Shown here: one piece after another, positions 35,325-44,462 of the stretch
Layout: each line of letters begins with the position of its first letter
Numbering within the stretch: position 1 is the stretch's first letter
Assembly: GCA_963708575.1 (NCBI GenBank)
Contig: CAVPTB010000007.1
Location: 186,001 to 250,000 of the forward strand
Length of the DNA stretch: 64,000 bases
Direction of reading: 5' to 3'
Source of the DNA: DASVWZ01 sp963708575
Lineage (GTDB): Bacteria > Acidobacteriota > Terriglobia > Terriglobales > Acidobacteriaceae
Translations under genes and position numbers: made by a program
Notes under the pieces: model-generated
Databases searched by the model: none
Seen by the model: only the letters and a program-made list of their open reading frames with translations
Told to the model about the DNA's origin: nothing

Positions 35325-37007
35325 GTGGAAGCCACCCTGACTGCAGTTGAATCCAGCCGCTCGCCGGCCGTCGATTATCAGACCGAGCCGGCCCATTACC
35401 AGCATTGGCAACTGAAATTCGACGGCTCCGTCGCCACGCTCGTCATGGACACCAAAGAAGATGGCGGCATCCGGCCCGGCTACAAATTGAAGCTCAACTC
35501 CTACGATCTTGGCGTTGATATCGAACTGCACGATGCTCTCCAACGGGTTCGCTTCGAACACCCGGAAATCCGTTGCGTCGTAGTGACTAGCGCCAAGAGT
35601 CGCGTTTTCTGCTCTGGCGCAAATATCTACATGCTCGGTACCAGTACCCACGCCTGGAAGGTCAACTTCTGCAAGTTTACCAATGAAACGCGAAACGGGA
35701 TTGAGGATGCCAGCCAAAATTCCGGTCTGAAGTTTCTCGCCGCATGTAATGGAACAACTGCAGGCGGCGGTTACGAACTCGCACTTGCCTGTGACGAAAT
35801 CGTTCTGATTGATGACCGCGCCTCCGCAGTCAGTTTGCCGGAACTACCGTTGCTTGGTGTACTTCCCGGCACGGGAGGCCTCACACGCGTCGTCGACAAG
35901 CGCAAAGTCCGTCGGGACCTGGCGGACATGTTCTGCACCGTTCCTGAAGGCGCCCAGGGTCAGCGCGCCAAGGACTGGCGCCTCGTCGATGAAATCGTAA
36001 AGCCTGCTCAATGGAACGAATCCATTCAGAAACGTGCACAGCAAATGGCTGAGCAAAGCGATCGCCCAAAGAATGCCAAGGGCATTTCGCTCACGCCCTT
36101 GAAACGCACCGTCGATGCTTCCGGCTACCATTACGAGTTTGTAGATGTGCAATTCGACCGCGCCGCGCGAACGGCGACATTTCATGTCAAAGCGCCGGAC
36201 TCGGCGAAGACCATGTTGATCGATGAGATTGCTTCCGCTGGAGCCAATTGGTGGCCTCTGCAAGTCGCACGTGAACTTGACGATGCTATTCTCAGCATCC
36301 GCACGAACGAGCTGGAACTTGGACTCTGGTTGCTTAAGACCTCCGGAAGCGCCGATGCTGTCCTCGAATTCGATCGTCAGTTGGCTGACAACCGTGATCA
36401 CTGGTTTGTGCGCGAAGTAGTCAATATGATGCGGAGAACTCTCTCGCGGCTCGATGTCTCTTCGCGATCCATGTACGCCATCATCGAAGAAGGCTCCTGT
36501 TTTGCCGGAACCCTTTTCGAACTGGCCTTGGCCGCTGATCGCAGTTACATGCTGAAGGTTCCCGACAACCCATCGGCGACCTTCATCGCTCTTTCCGCGA
36601 TGAACTTTGGTCCGTTCACCATGGCGAACGGCTTGCCTCGAATCGTTTCGCGTTTTTATCAAGAGCAAAGCGCGGTTGACTCAGTCCACTCTCTCATCGG
36701 CAAGCGCATAGCCGCTGAAGAAGCTGTCGACGCTGGACTCGTCACCGCTGCTCCCGACGATCTCGACTGGGCCGACGAATTGCGCTTAGCCATCGAATCG
36801 CGCGCAGCACTCTCGCCCGATGCGCTGACTGGCCTCGAAGCGAACCTGCGTTTTGCATTACCTGAAACTCTGCAGACTCGCATTTTTGGCCGGCTTTCCG
36901 CCTGGCAGAACTGGATATTCATCCGTCCTAACGCGGTAGGGACCACCGGCGCCCTTAAGGTTTACGGCACCGGCACCAAAGCGAAATTCAACTGGGAGCG
37001 CGTGTAG
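35325..37007 (+). CDS. boxC: Benzoyl-CoA-dihydrodiol lyase (BoxC)
   Basis: 560 residues from GTG 35325, with AGGAG five bases upstream; the frame is open further back but the extra part is the control region. BoxC opens the ring of 2,3-epoxybenzoyl-CoA (with water) to 3,4-dehydroadipyl-CoA semialdehyde plus formate. It is a double crotonase-type protein: domain 1 (about 20-265) shows SRVFCSGANIYMLG, NGTTAGGGYELALACDEIVL and PLLGVLPGTGGL; domain 2 (about 275-530) shows IEEGSCFAGTLFELALAADR. Usual length for the family is about 555. It leads the boxC-boxB-boxA set, with boxB starting 21 bases after its stop. Confidence 0.92.
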   Translation: MEATLTAVESSRSPAVDYQTEPAHYQHWQLKFDGSVATLVMDTKEDGGIRPGYKLKLNSYDLGVDIELHDALQRVRFEHPEIRCVVVTSAKSRVFCSGANIYMLGTSTHAWKVNFCKFTNETRNGIEDASQNSGLKFLAACNGTTAGGGYELALACDEIVLIDDRASAVSLPELPLLGVLPGTGGLTRVVDKRKVRRDLADMFCTVPEGAQGQRAKDWRLVDEIVKPAQWNESIQKRAQQMAEQSDRPKNAKGISLTPLKRTVDASGYHYEFVDVQFDRAARTATFHVKAPDSAKTMLIDEIASAGANWWPLQVARELDDAILSIRTNELELGLWLLKTSGSADAVLEFDRQLADNRDHWFVREVVNMMRRTLSRLDVSSRSMYAIIEEGSCFAGTLFELALAADRSYMLKVPDNPSATFIALSAMNFGPFTMANGLPRIVSRFYQEQSAVDSVHSLIGKRIAAEEAVDAGLVTAAPDDLDWADELRLAIESRAALSPDALTGLEANLRFALPETLQTRIFGRLSAWQNWIFIRPNAVGTTGALKVYGTGTKAKFNWERV

Positions 37008-37028
37008 CCCTCTTCATAGGAGTTCGTC

Positions 37029-38450
37029 ATGATTGATTACAGCGAAAGAATTCCCAACAACGTCGATCTCGCCAGCGACAAGACTCTGCAACGCGCTTTG
37101 GAAAAATGGCAGCCTGCGTTTCAGGGATGGTGGAGCGACATGGGTCCGGTGAACAGTAAGGAAATGCAGGTTTATCTACGGACCGCGATTAGCGTGGAAC
37201 GCGATGGCTGGGCTAATTTCGGCTATGTCAAAATGCCGGATTATCGCTGGGGGATTTTTCTTGTTCCGCGCGATGAAAATCGCAAGATTACCTTTGGGGA
37301 TCATCAGGGCGAACCGGCCTGGCAAGACGTTCCGGGCGAGTATCGCTCGACGCTCCGCCGCATTATCGTCACCCAGGGCGACACCGAGCCGGCGTCGGTT
37401 GAGCAGCAGCGCCAACTCGGAATGACGGCGCCCTCACTCTACGACATGCGCAATCTTTTCCAGGTCAATGTCGAGGAAGGTCGGCATCTTTGGGCGATGG
37501 TTTATCTTCTTCATCGGCACTTCGGCCGCGAGGGTCGCGAAGAAGCCGAGTTTCTGCTGCAGCGTCGCTCGGGTCAGACGGACAACCCCCGCATCCTGGG
37601 GGCGTTCAACGAAGAAACCCGGCATTGGCTGGCCTTCTTCATGTTCGCCTTCTTTACCGATCGTGACGGAAAATTTCAGCTGGCATCACTTGCCGAGTCT
37701 GGGTTTGACCCGCTCTCCCGCACTTGCCGCTTCATGCTCACCGAAGAAGCGCATCATCTTTTTGTTGGGGAGTCCGGGATCGCCCGTACCATCCAGCGTA
37801 CCTGCGAAGTGATGAAGGAACATGGCCTCACCGATCCGGCGGAAGGACGCCAGTTCGGCGTGGTCGACCTAAACACCATGCAGAAGTTCATCAACTTCCA
37901 TTACAGTGTCACGCTCGATCTATACGGTTCGGATGTCTCTTCCAACGCCGCGACCTACTACACTACTGGACTCAAAGGCCGTTACGAAGAAGCCAAGCAG
38001 ACTGACGATCACAAACTGACATCCCAGGAATACGTGGTGCACGAAGTTGAGAACGGCCAGATTGTCGAAAAGAAGGTTCCCGCTCTCAATGCTTTGAATG
38101 CCAAGTTGCGCGACGACTACATCAAGGAAGTGAAGGGTGGCCTCGATCGCTGGAATCGCATGCCCGAAAAGTTCGGAATTCCGTTTCGCTTCGCGCTGCC
38201 CCATGTCGGATTCCATCGCAAGATCGGTACGATGGCAGGGCAGTTCATTAGTCCCGACGGCAGAGTCGTTTCCGAAACCGAATGGAACCGGCATCGTGAT
38301 GAATGGCTGCCCACCAAAGACGATCATCGCTACATCGAGTCTTTAATGGGACAGGTCATAGAGCCCGGCAAGTTCGCGAATTGGATAGCGCCACCGGCCC
38401 GCGGCATCAATAATCAGCCGATCGAATTTGAGTATGTACGTTTTAGCTAG
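37029..38450 (+). CDS. boxB: Benzoyl-CoA 2,3-epoxidase, oxygenase subunit (BoxB)
   Basis: 473 residues, the normal length. Di-iron enzyme that, with BoxA, epoxidises the ring of benzoyl-CoA using oxygen. The di-iron ligands are visible at the expected places: Glu120, Glu150 and His153 (VNVEEGRHLW), and Glu240 and His243 (LTEEAHHLF); Asp211 is also present. The N terminus MIDYSERIPNNVDL is highly typical of BoxB. The ATG has AGGAG seven bases upstream. The conservation of the metal site means the enzyme should be active. Confidence 0.95.
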   Translation: MIDYSERIPNNVDLASDKTLQRALEKWQPAFQGWWSDMGPVNSKEMQVYLRTAISVERDGWANFGYVKMPDYRWGIFLVPRDENRKITFGDHQGEPAWQDVPGEYRSTLRRIIVTQGDTEPASVEQQRQLGMTAPSLYDMRNLFQVNVEEGRHLWAMVYLLHRHFGREGREEAEFLLQRRSGQTDNPRILGAFNEETRHWLAFFMFAFFTDRDGKFQLASLAESGFDPLSRTCRFMLTEEAHHLFVGESGIARTIQRTCEVMKEHGLTDPAEGRQFGVVDLNTMQKFINFHYSVTLDLYGSDVSSNAATYYTTGLKGRYEEAKQTDDHKLTSQEYVVHEVENGQIVEKKVPALNALNAKLRDDYIKEVKGGLDRWNRMPEKFGIPFRFALPHVGFHRKIGTMAGQFISPDGRVVSETEWNRHRDEWLPTKDDHRYIESLMGQVIEPGKFANWIAPPARGINNQPIEFEYVRFS

Positions 38451-38453
38451 TTA

Positions 38454-38505
38454 GGCGAATCAAAGAGATTCCTCCCTTCACGTTTTTCGAAGGGTAGGAT
38501 TCGCC
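38454..38505. repeat. Inverted repeat between boxB and boxA
   Basis: GGCGAATC (38454-38461) and GATTCGCC (38498-38505) are perfectly complementary, and inside them CCTCCCTTC pairs with GAAGGGTAGG around an ACGTTTTTC loop. The nested stem fills most of the 81-base gap. It lacks a following U tract, so it more likely shapes mRNA stability or relative expression than ends transcription. Confidence 0.55.
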
Positions 38506-38531
38506 AAACGATTCCGAAGACTTAGAAGTTC

Positions 38532-39803
38532 ATGTCGGTCACTGAAGAAAAATCCGGAGCCGCTCAGCAGCATCTGATCGATCCCGCGATCTGCATCCGC
38601 TGCAACACTTGCGAAGAAACGTGTCCCATCGGAGCCATCGAGCACGATTCCCACAACTACGTCGTTAAGTTCGACGTATGCAATCAATGTAAGGCTTGTA
38701 TCGCGCCCTGCCCCACGGGCGCGATCGACAGTTGGCGTACTGTATCCGCCGGCAATGCGTATCCCATCGCCGAACAATATCAATGGGACGAACTTCCCAG
38801 TGGCAACGTTTCCGCGAGCCCGGCGGTGGCATCGGCACCTGCGCAAGCTTCTGCGGCCAGAACTACAGAAACGCGGCTTCCCGCCGACATCCAGAAGATT
38901 ACCGCCATTGCCAGCAGCGCGCAGGAAGGCGCAGCCATTCCGCCGTGGTCGGCGTCGCATCCGTACATTCACATCTACTCGACCAATGCTCCCGCCATCG
39001 CAACCGTCAGCGGGAACCTGCGACTGACCGCCGAAGATGCTTCCAGCGACATCAGGCACATTGTGCTCGATTTCGGTGCCGTGCCATTCCCCGTGCTGGA
39101 AGGTCAGTCCATCGGAATCCTTCCGCCCGGCCTCGACGCCAATGGCAAGCCGCATCACGTTCGCTTGTATTCGATCGCCAGCCCTCGCGATGGCGAACGC
39201 CCGCGCTATAACAATGTTGCGTTGACGGTAAAGCGTGTTGCCGAAGATCATGAAGGCGTCCCCGTTCAAGGCGTTTGCTCCAACTATTTGTGCGATCTAA
39301 AGAAAGGTGATCCGGTTCGGGTCGTCGGTCCTTTTGGGTCAACTTTCCTGATGCCCAATCATCCCGGCAGTTCGTTGATGATGATCTGCACCGGCACAGG
39401 CTCAGCTCCCATGCGCGCCATGACCGAACGCCGCCGCCGTCGCCGCGATCTCAATGAGGGCGGAGATCTGGTTCTGTTTTTCGGCTCTCGCACTCCGGAG
39501 GAACTTCCTTACTTCGGGCCGCTGCAGACACTGTCCTCTGAGTTCATAGAAAAGAATTTCGCATTCTCCCGCTTGCCGGATAAGCCCAAAGTCTATGTGC
39601 AGGACCTCATCCGCGAGCGCGCGGACCGGGTCGCGGAGATGCTCAGTGACGACAATAGCTACATCTACATTTGCGGATTGAAGGGAATGGAGTCAGGGGT
39701 GATCGAAGCCTTTCGCGATGTTGCCCGCGCTCACAGTCTGAACTGGGACGAACTCAAGCCACAACTGCTACGGAAAGGCCGGTTGCACATTGAAACCTAC
39801 TGA
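38532..39803 (+). CDS. boxA: Benzoyl-CoA epoxidase reductase subunit (BoxA)
   Basis: 423 residues. It passes electrons from NADPH through FAD and iron-sulfur clusters to BoxB. Two 4Fe-4S ferredoxin motifs lie at the N terminus: Cys21-24-27-31 (CIRCNTCEETCP) and Cys50-53-56-60 (CNQCKACIAPCP). A low-conservation linker (70-140) leads to a ferredoxin-NADP reductase module with RLYSIASPR (FAD site), VCSNYLCDL, and MICTGTGSAPMRAM (NADP site). The C-terminal YICGLKGME is typical. The next gene starts within its end. Confidence 0.93.
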   Translation: MSVTEEKSGAAQQHLIDPAICIRCNTCEETCPIGAIEHDSHNYVVKFDVCNQCKACIAPCPTGAIDSWRTVSAGNAYPIAEQYQWDELPSGNVSASPAVASAPAQASAARTTETRLPADIQKITAIASSAQEGAAIPPWSASHPYIHIYSTNAPAIATVSGNLRLTAEDASSDIRHIVLDFGAVPFPVLEGQSIGILPPGLDANGKPHHVRLYSIASPRDGERPRYNNVALTVKRVAEDHEGVPVQGVCSNYLCDLKKGDPVRVVGPFGSTFLMPNHPGSSLMMICTGTGSAPMRAMTERRRRRRDLNEGGDLVLFFGSRTPEELPYFGPLQTLSSEFIEKNFAFSRLPDKPKVYVQDLIRERADRVAEMLSDDNSYIYICGLKGMESGVIEAFRDVARAHSLNWDELKPQLLRKGRLHIETY

Positions 39804-40239
39804 TGCCGCAGCTAGGAGACCTATAAACAAGTTCGCTCAAGTTTGCGGCTTTGTAGCGGATGATGCCCGCGCCGCCGCTGTCGCTGAACTCGAATCTCGC
39901 CTCCGTGGGCTGTCGCCTGAAACTCGCAAACTTCTGGCCCATATCACAAATTTGGCGACGCGGTCACAGACTTCAGCCCGCAAGAAATATGTCGCCTATC
40001 TGCCTGAACTTCACGAGACCTGTGGTCTTGACGTCGACGCCATGTATCTCTTGCTGCAAGAGCTGGAAGCCGCCCATTGCATTCAACTTGAGGGCGAGTA
40101 TCCCTTTCAAGACGTTCTTCTGGCTTCAGAACTGAATCACCAGCCGCCCCTGCTCGTAGACCTGGCGCGGTTTTGTTCATTGGAAAAGATTTCTCTGCGT
40201 GACATGGTCGTGGATATGAATTTCGACGCCCTTCACTAG
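39790..40239 (+). CDS. Hypothetical protein between boxA and boxR
   Basis: 149 residues from TTG 39790 (GGAAAGG 11 bases upstream), overlapping boxA by 14 bases. Predicted to be mainly helical, small and soluble: RAAAVAELESRLRGLSPETRK, KYVAYLPELHETCGLDVDAMY, then LLQELEAAHCIQLEGEYPFQ, which could be a winged-helix wing. No membrane segment, signal peptide or metal motif. I do not recognise the family. Tight coupling to boxA and the 10-base gap to boxR suggest a function in the box pathway or its control, for instance an accessory or effector-sensing protein. The true start may lie further in, after AGGAGA at 39815, but no ordinary start codon follows it closely. Confidence 0.65.
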   Translation: MKPTDAAARRPINKFAQVCGFVADDARAAAVAELESRLRGLSPETRKLLAHITNLATRSQTSARKKYVAYLPELHETCGLDVDAMYLLLQELEAAHCIQLEGEYPFQDVLLASELNHQPPLLVDLARFCSLEKISLRDMVVDMNFDALH

Positions 40240-40249
40240 CTTCGAACCG

Positions 40250-41188
40250 ATGACAGCTCTCCGAAAGTCCGGCCCGTGCTCTCCGAAAAACGGAGTTCGG
40301 GCCTACGCCGAAGCTGATCTGGCCAATCGGAAATATCTTTCGCTGATCGGAGAACGCGTTCGCGCTTTACGTTCCCAGCGTGGCATGACTCGTAAGGCGT
40401 TAGCCGCGCAATCAGGCGTTTCCGAGCGGTTTCTCGCCGAATTAGAAGTTGGACATGGCAACGCTTCCATACTCCTGCTCCGTCATCTTGCCCGCGCGCT
40501 GGATGTTCCAACCGCATCTCTAGTCTTCGAAGGCGCAGAGCCAACGGCCGAGCTCGCGCATACCGCGGACTTTCTTCGTGGTCTCACGTCCGACGAACTC
40601 GAAGACGTCAATCAATGGCTGGCGCAGCGTTATGGGAAAGTTCGCAGCGTAGACCGTTTCGGCCGGGTCGCACTGATCGGACTGCGTGGAGCAGGGAAGT
40701 CCACCGTCGGAGCTGCTCTTTCCAGAAAGTTGGGCATTCCATTTTTCGAGTTGGACCGATTGGTCGAAAAAGCCAGTGGTGTCCCTATGGGAGCGATGCT
40801 CGATCTCTACGGGCAGAGTGGGTTCCGCCGTTTTGAACGCGCCTGCCTCGGCGACTTACTCGCCAGCCGAACGCAATTTGTCCTAGCGACGGGTGGAAGC
40901 ATCGTTTCCGAACCAAGCAGCTTCAACCGGCTTCTATCCTCCTGCTACACGGTCTGGCTGCGAGCAGCTCCTGAGGATCATATGAAGCGGGTCATTGCTC
41001 AGGGCGACATGCGCCCCATGGCGCAGAGTCCCCAAGCGATGTCAGATCTGAAGCGCATCCTCTCCGAACGCGAGCCCCTGTATGGCAAAGCCGACTTGGT
41101 CATCAATACCAGTGAAACGCCCGTCCCGGCTGCGTTGGCAAAAATAATGACCTGCGTCAAACCGGGTCTCGCCAATTCCCGCTCCTGA
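40250..41188 (+). CDS. boxR: BoxR, XRE-shikimate kinase-type repressor of the box genes
   Basis: 312 residues with the distinctive fusion of the BzdR/BoxR family: an XRE helix-turn-helix (about 30-95, VRALRSQRGMTRKALAAQSG), a linker, and a shikimate kinase-like domain (about 138-310) with Walker A G144-LRGAGKS-T152, FFELDRLVEKASG and LATGGSIV. Compared with true shikimate kinases the FFDxD motif is FFELD and GGG is GGS, as expected for a ligand-binding rather than catalytic domain. Family members bind benzoyl-CoA and then release the operator. Here boxR is the last gene of the boxCBA run rather than divergent. TGCA-N6-TGCA sites in the boxD/boxC region are likely targets. Confidence 0.92.
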   Translation: MTALRKSGPCSPKNGVRAYAEADLANRKYLSLIGERVRALRSQRGMTRKALAAQSGVSERFLAELEVGHGNASILLLRHLARALDVPTASLVFEGAEPTAELAHTADFLRGLTSDELEDVNQWLAQRYGKVRSVDRFGRVALIGLRGAGKSTVGAALSRKLGIPFFELDRLVEKASGVPMGAMLDLYGQSGFRRFERACLGDLLASRTQFVLATGGSIVSEPSSFNRLLSSCYTVWLRAAPEDHMKRVIAQGDMRPMAQSPQAMSDLKRILSEREPLYGKADLVINTSETPVPAALAKIMTCVKPGLANSRS

Positions 41189-41442
41189 ACCTGGCTGACA
41201 CGAAAGAAACATCGCTGGTAGTAGTTCGTGGAAATCAAGTAATGTACTGGACGCTCGTCGAAGGCTTTACGTCGCCGATCCTTCGTCCAAATGGTGTTTT
41301 TACAAAAATATTTGGATTGTTTGTTAGGATGGAAACCCTGCGATCCGTCTTACAAACGGCAACCAGTGCCGATTTTGACGAGGTTGCATTCCGTTCGCGC
41401 AACCGTGGGGTTGCAATTCTCTGGAAATAAAAGGGGTCACTT

Positions 41443-42861
41443 GTGTCACGAAGAATTCTTGTCGCCTTAGCCACGCTCCTGCTTTCCGTTTCTTCGGCCG
41501 CGTTCGCACAGTCGCTGCAGTCCCTGGTTAACCAGCCGCCGGACGGCACCCTCATTGGCTTCCTCATGACAGATGGAACTGTCATCTTCCAGGGTGGGGG
41601 AGAGTCCGACTGGTGGAAGCTCACGCCTGACAAATCAGGAAGCTACGTCAAGGGGACTTGGAAGCAGCTGGCGAGCTTGCCTTCCGGCTATCAGCCATAC
41701 GCTTTTGCGTCTGCCGTCCTAGCCGACGGACGTCTTCTCATCGAGGGCGGGGAATACAACTTCGACCAATTCGCGTTTACCGATCTAGGCGCCATCTACG
41801 ATCCGGTTAAAGACACCTGGACCGAGGTTAAACCGCCCAAGAACTGGGGCTTCATCGGTGACTCGCCGTCCGCCGTATTGCCCAATGGGCAATATCTTCT
41901 GGGCCGCAAGTTCGACAAGCGCATGGCCACGCTTGATCCAAAAACCCTTCAGTGGACTGAACTGAATTCGACGGGCAAGGCCGACTGGAATGCCGAGGAA
42001 GGTTGGACGCTCATGCCCGACGGCACAATCCTGACAGTCGACGTGAAGCATAACCCCAACTCTGAAAGTTTCGATTCGACGACTGATAAATGGAGCAGCC
42101 TGGGCAACACACCAGTAAACTTGCAAGGACCCCCCGAAGTCGGCTGCATTCCTTACGGCAAGAACAAAGAATACTGTCCTCCGGGAGAGATTGGGCCTGC
42201 CATTCTGCGGCCTGATGGCTCAGTTTTCGCTACTGGCGCGCTGCACCAGGGCGCGGCGACTGGACACACGGCAGTTTATAAATCAGGCCAGTGGACGGCC
42301 GGCCCGGATTTTCCCAACGGCGATGCCGCGGGCGATTCCTATGCCGCTTTGTTGCCCAACGGCAATGTGCTCGTTCTGGGGAATTTTGGCGTCCTTTACG
42401 AATTTGACGGCAAGAAATTGAACTCAGGGCCTAGCGGCTACGGCAACCTGCTGGTTCTTCCCACCGGAGAAGTCATCGTCGGCGGCTCCGAGGTTTACAC
42501 GACCAAGGGCACCTACAAAGCCGCGTGGGCGCCAACCATCACCCAGTGCCCTTCGTCAGTGACTCGGGGCAGTACTTACAAAATCTCAGGTAAGCAGTTC
42601 AACGGATTGTCCCAGGCAAATGCCTTCGGTGATGAGTTCGAGACCGCAACCAACTACCCATTGGTGCGGATCACAAATAACACCACGCATCATGTGATCT
42701 ACGCCAAAACACACGACCATAGCACCATGGCGGTTGCCACCGGCAAAGCAACGGTCTTTACCAACTTCGACGTTCCAAAAGGGACGGAAACCGGACCGAG
42801 CACACTGGAAGTGGTGGCTAACGGTATTCCGTCGAAATCTGTCAGTATCACAGTTCAATAA
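41443..42861 (+). CDS. Secreted kelch-repeat protein with C-terminal IPT-like domain (galactose oxidase-like fold)
   Basis: 472 residues from GTG 41443 (AAGGGG six bases upstream). Signal peptide RRILVALATLLLSVSSAAFAQ. The main body is a kelch beta-propeller: PYAFASAVLADGRLLIEGG, GDSPSAVLPNGQYLLG, GDSYAALLPNGNVLVLGNFG. The end (about 360-472) is an immunoglobulin-like domain with THDHSTMAVATG, common in bacterial galactose oxidase-like proteins. The copper-site residues of galactose oxidase (the cross-linked Cys and Tyr) could not be placed, so an enzyme activity is doubtful. A 254-base gap with no gene precedes it. It may be a carbohydrate-binding or structural envelope protein. Confidence 0.7.
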   Translation: MSRRILVALATLLLSVSSAAFAQSLQSLVNQPPDGTLIGFLMTDGTVIFQGGGESDWWKLTPDKSGSYVKGTWKQLASLPSGYQPYAFASAVLADGRLLIEGGEYNFDQFAFTDLGAIYDPVKDTWTEVKPPKNWGFIGDSPSAVLPNGQYLLGRKFDKRMATLDPKTLQWTELNSTGKADWNAEEGWTLMPDGTILTVDVKHNPNSESFDSTTDKWSSLGNTPVNLQGPPEVGCIPYGKNKEYCPPGEIGPAILRPDGSVFATGALHQGAATGHTAVYKSGQWTAGPDFPNGDAAGDSYAALLPNGNVLVLGNFGVLYEFDGKKLNSGPSGYGNLLVLPTGEVIVGGSEVYTTKGTYKAAWAPTITQCPSSVTRGSTYKISGKQFNGLSQANAFGDEFETATNYPLVRITNNTTHHVIYAKTHDHSTMAVATGKATVFTNFDVPKGTETGPSTLEVVANGIPSKSVSITVQ

Positions 42862-42876
42862 ATACCCAAAGGGGAA

Positions 42877-42901
42877 GGGCACGATGGTCTTATTCGTGCC
42901 C
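42877..42901 (+). terminator. Intrinsic terminator of the kelch gene
   Basis: Perfect 8-bp stem GGGCACGA / TCGTGCCC with a 9-base loop, followed by TGTTTCT. It sits between two convergent genes. Confidence 0.72.
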
Positions 42902-42914
42902 TGTTTCTATCCTC

Positions 42915-44210
42915 CTACTTCCGGTAAACCACTCCACCCTTCATCACAAAACTCACGTTCTTGAGAACGCTAACGTCTTGCAAGGGATCCCCTGGTACCG
43001 CGATGACGTCGGCGAAATAGCCCGGCTTCAATTGTCCAATCTGACCTTCCCAATCAAGCAGTTTCGCTCCATTCAGCAGGTCAGCCTGCAATACGCCTAG
43101 CGGACTCATGCCATACTTCACCATCAGTTCGAACTCTCGCGCTTGCGTCCCGTGAGGAAACGGTCCAACATCCGACCCCACCGCCATGGGCACCGCGCGT
43201 GCCAGTTGGGTGCGAAATTCTTGCGCGTGCAAATCAAGCATGGTTTTCTCTCGCGTTGCCTGGGCCGGCGTTGCCGCGTGTTCGCCAAAGTATTCAAAGA
43301 TCGTGAATGTTGGAACAGCAAAGATCCCCTTTTGCTTCATGATTCGCATGGTCGCATCGCTCAGTTGATTGGCATGATCGATTGACGCGACCCCAGCCTC
43401 CGCGGCATAGAGCGTTCCCGGCTCTCCCGTGGCATGGACGGCCACCCGCTTTCCCACTCGCGCTGCCTCTTGCACAGCTCCATAAAGTTGTTCGGCGGTG
43501 TATTGATAGACCGTGCTGAACTTACCGTCGTGCAGAGAGTCTGAACCCGTCTGGTAAATCTTGATGAAGTCCGCACCCCCTTTGATTTGCTCTCGTATGA
43601 CCTTCACGAGTTCGTCGGCATTGTTCGCATACGTTGCGTTGGAGGAAATGTGTTGGTCAGGGTTGTAGCCGATCGCATCTTCGTGTCCGCCCAGAATGCT
43701 GATCGCATTTCCGCTGATGCGCAAGCGCGGCCCCGGCATCAGCCCCTGGTCGATAGAATTGCGTACCGCCGTATCAGCGGACCCCGCCCCCTCAGTGCCC
43801 ATGTCTCGTTCAGCCGTGTACCCAGCCATCAGATCGTCACGGGCCGCCAGCAACGCGTAAATGGTTCTCTCAGGGACGGACTCCTGCACGGTTTGCAAGT
43901 CTTCTGCTCCAGGGTGCAGAAACAGGTGCACATGTGCATCAATGAGCCCCGGCATCAACGTCCGATTGCCCAGATCAATCACTTCCGCGCCTGCAGGATG
44001 TTGCACGGACGCTCCAACGGCAGAGATCTTGTCGCCTTCCACCAATACTTCGCCCGGCGTAATCATCTGACCTTTTTCGACATCGAGCAGTCGCGCCGCG
44101 TGCAGCACGATCGGCTTGTTCGAAGTCTGTGCTTGGGCCGGGATCCTTAGGAAGAAGCCGCATCCAACCACTAACGCGAAAGAGATCACCAAGCTGTGTT
44201 TTGTATTCAT
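42915..44210 (-). CDS. Secreted amidohydrolase (imidazolonepropionase/prolidase-like)
   Basis: 431 residues. N-terminal signal peptide (to PAQAQ). The amidohydrolase-fold metal ligands are present: His93 and His95 in DAHVHLF, the carboxylated Lys in FIKIYQTG, His in AVHATGE and SIDHANQ, and Asp in GSDVGPFPHG. The ends of the protein form the small beta-sandwich (LEVEKG-like LLDVEKGQMITPG; DVIAVPGDPLQ). Acidobacteria have many exported relatives, some acting as prolidases or peptidases. The substrate is unknown. It stands alone and shares a convergent terminator with the kelch gene. Confidence 0.82.
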   Translation of the reverse strand: MNTKHSLVISFALVVGCGFFLRIPAQAQTSNKPIVLHAARLLDVEKGQMITPGEVLVEGDKISAVGASVQHPAGAEVIDLGNRTLMPGLIDAHVHLFLHPGAEDLQTVQESVPERTIYALLAARDDLMAGYTAERDMGTEGAGSADTAVRNSIDQGLMPGPRLRISGNAISILGGHEDAIGYNPDQHISSNATYANNADELVKVIREQIKGGADFIKIYQTGSDSLHDGKFSTVYQYTAEQLYGAVQEAARVGKRVAVHATGEPGTLYAAEAGVASIDHANQLSDATMRIMKQKGIFAVPTFTIFEYFGEHAATPAQATREKTMLDLHAQEFRTQLARAVPMAVGSDVGPFPHGTQAREFELMVKYGMSPLGVLQADLLNGAKLLDWEGQIGQLKPGYFADVIAVPGDPLQDVSVLKNVSFVMKGGVVYRK

Positions 44211-44462
44211 AACGCCGAGATGTTAACACTTCTTCAGGGCGTGAGTACTGCCGGCGTCGCGTCGGCCAAAATGAGCCGAGCAAGAAGCCGTGAATCTGAT
44301 TTCTGCGTCGTTAGCACGATTTTCTTACGATCCACGGCGCGCCAAAGTGTATAACCTTCGGCCGTCAAGTTCCCCTGCCAGCCCGGCGTTTGCCCGCGAA
44401 TCCGATACAATCAAAGCAGCTGCTCTCCATCAGCGCGGGATGATCTACGGGGTGAATTCTCT

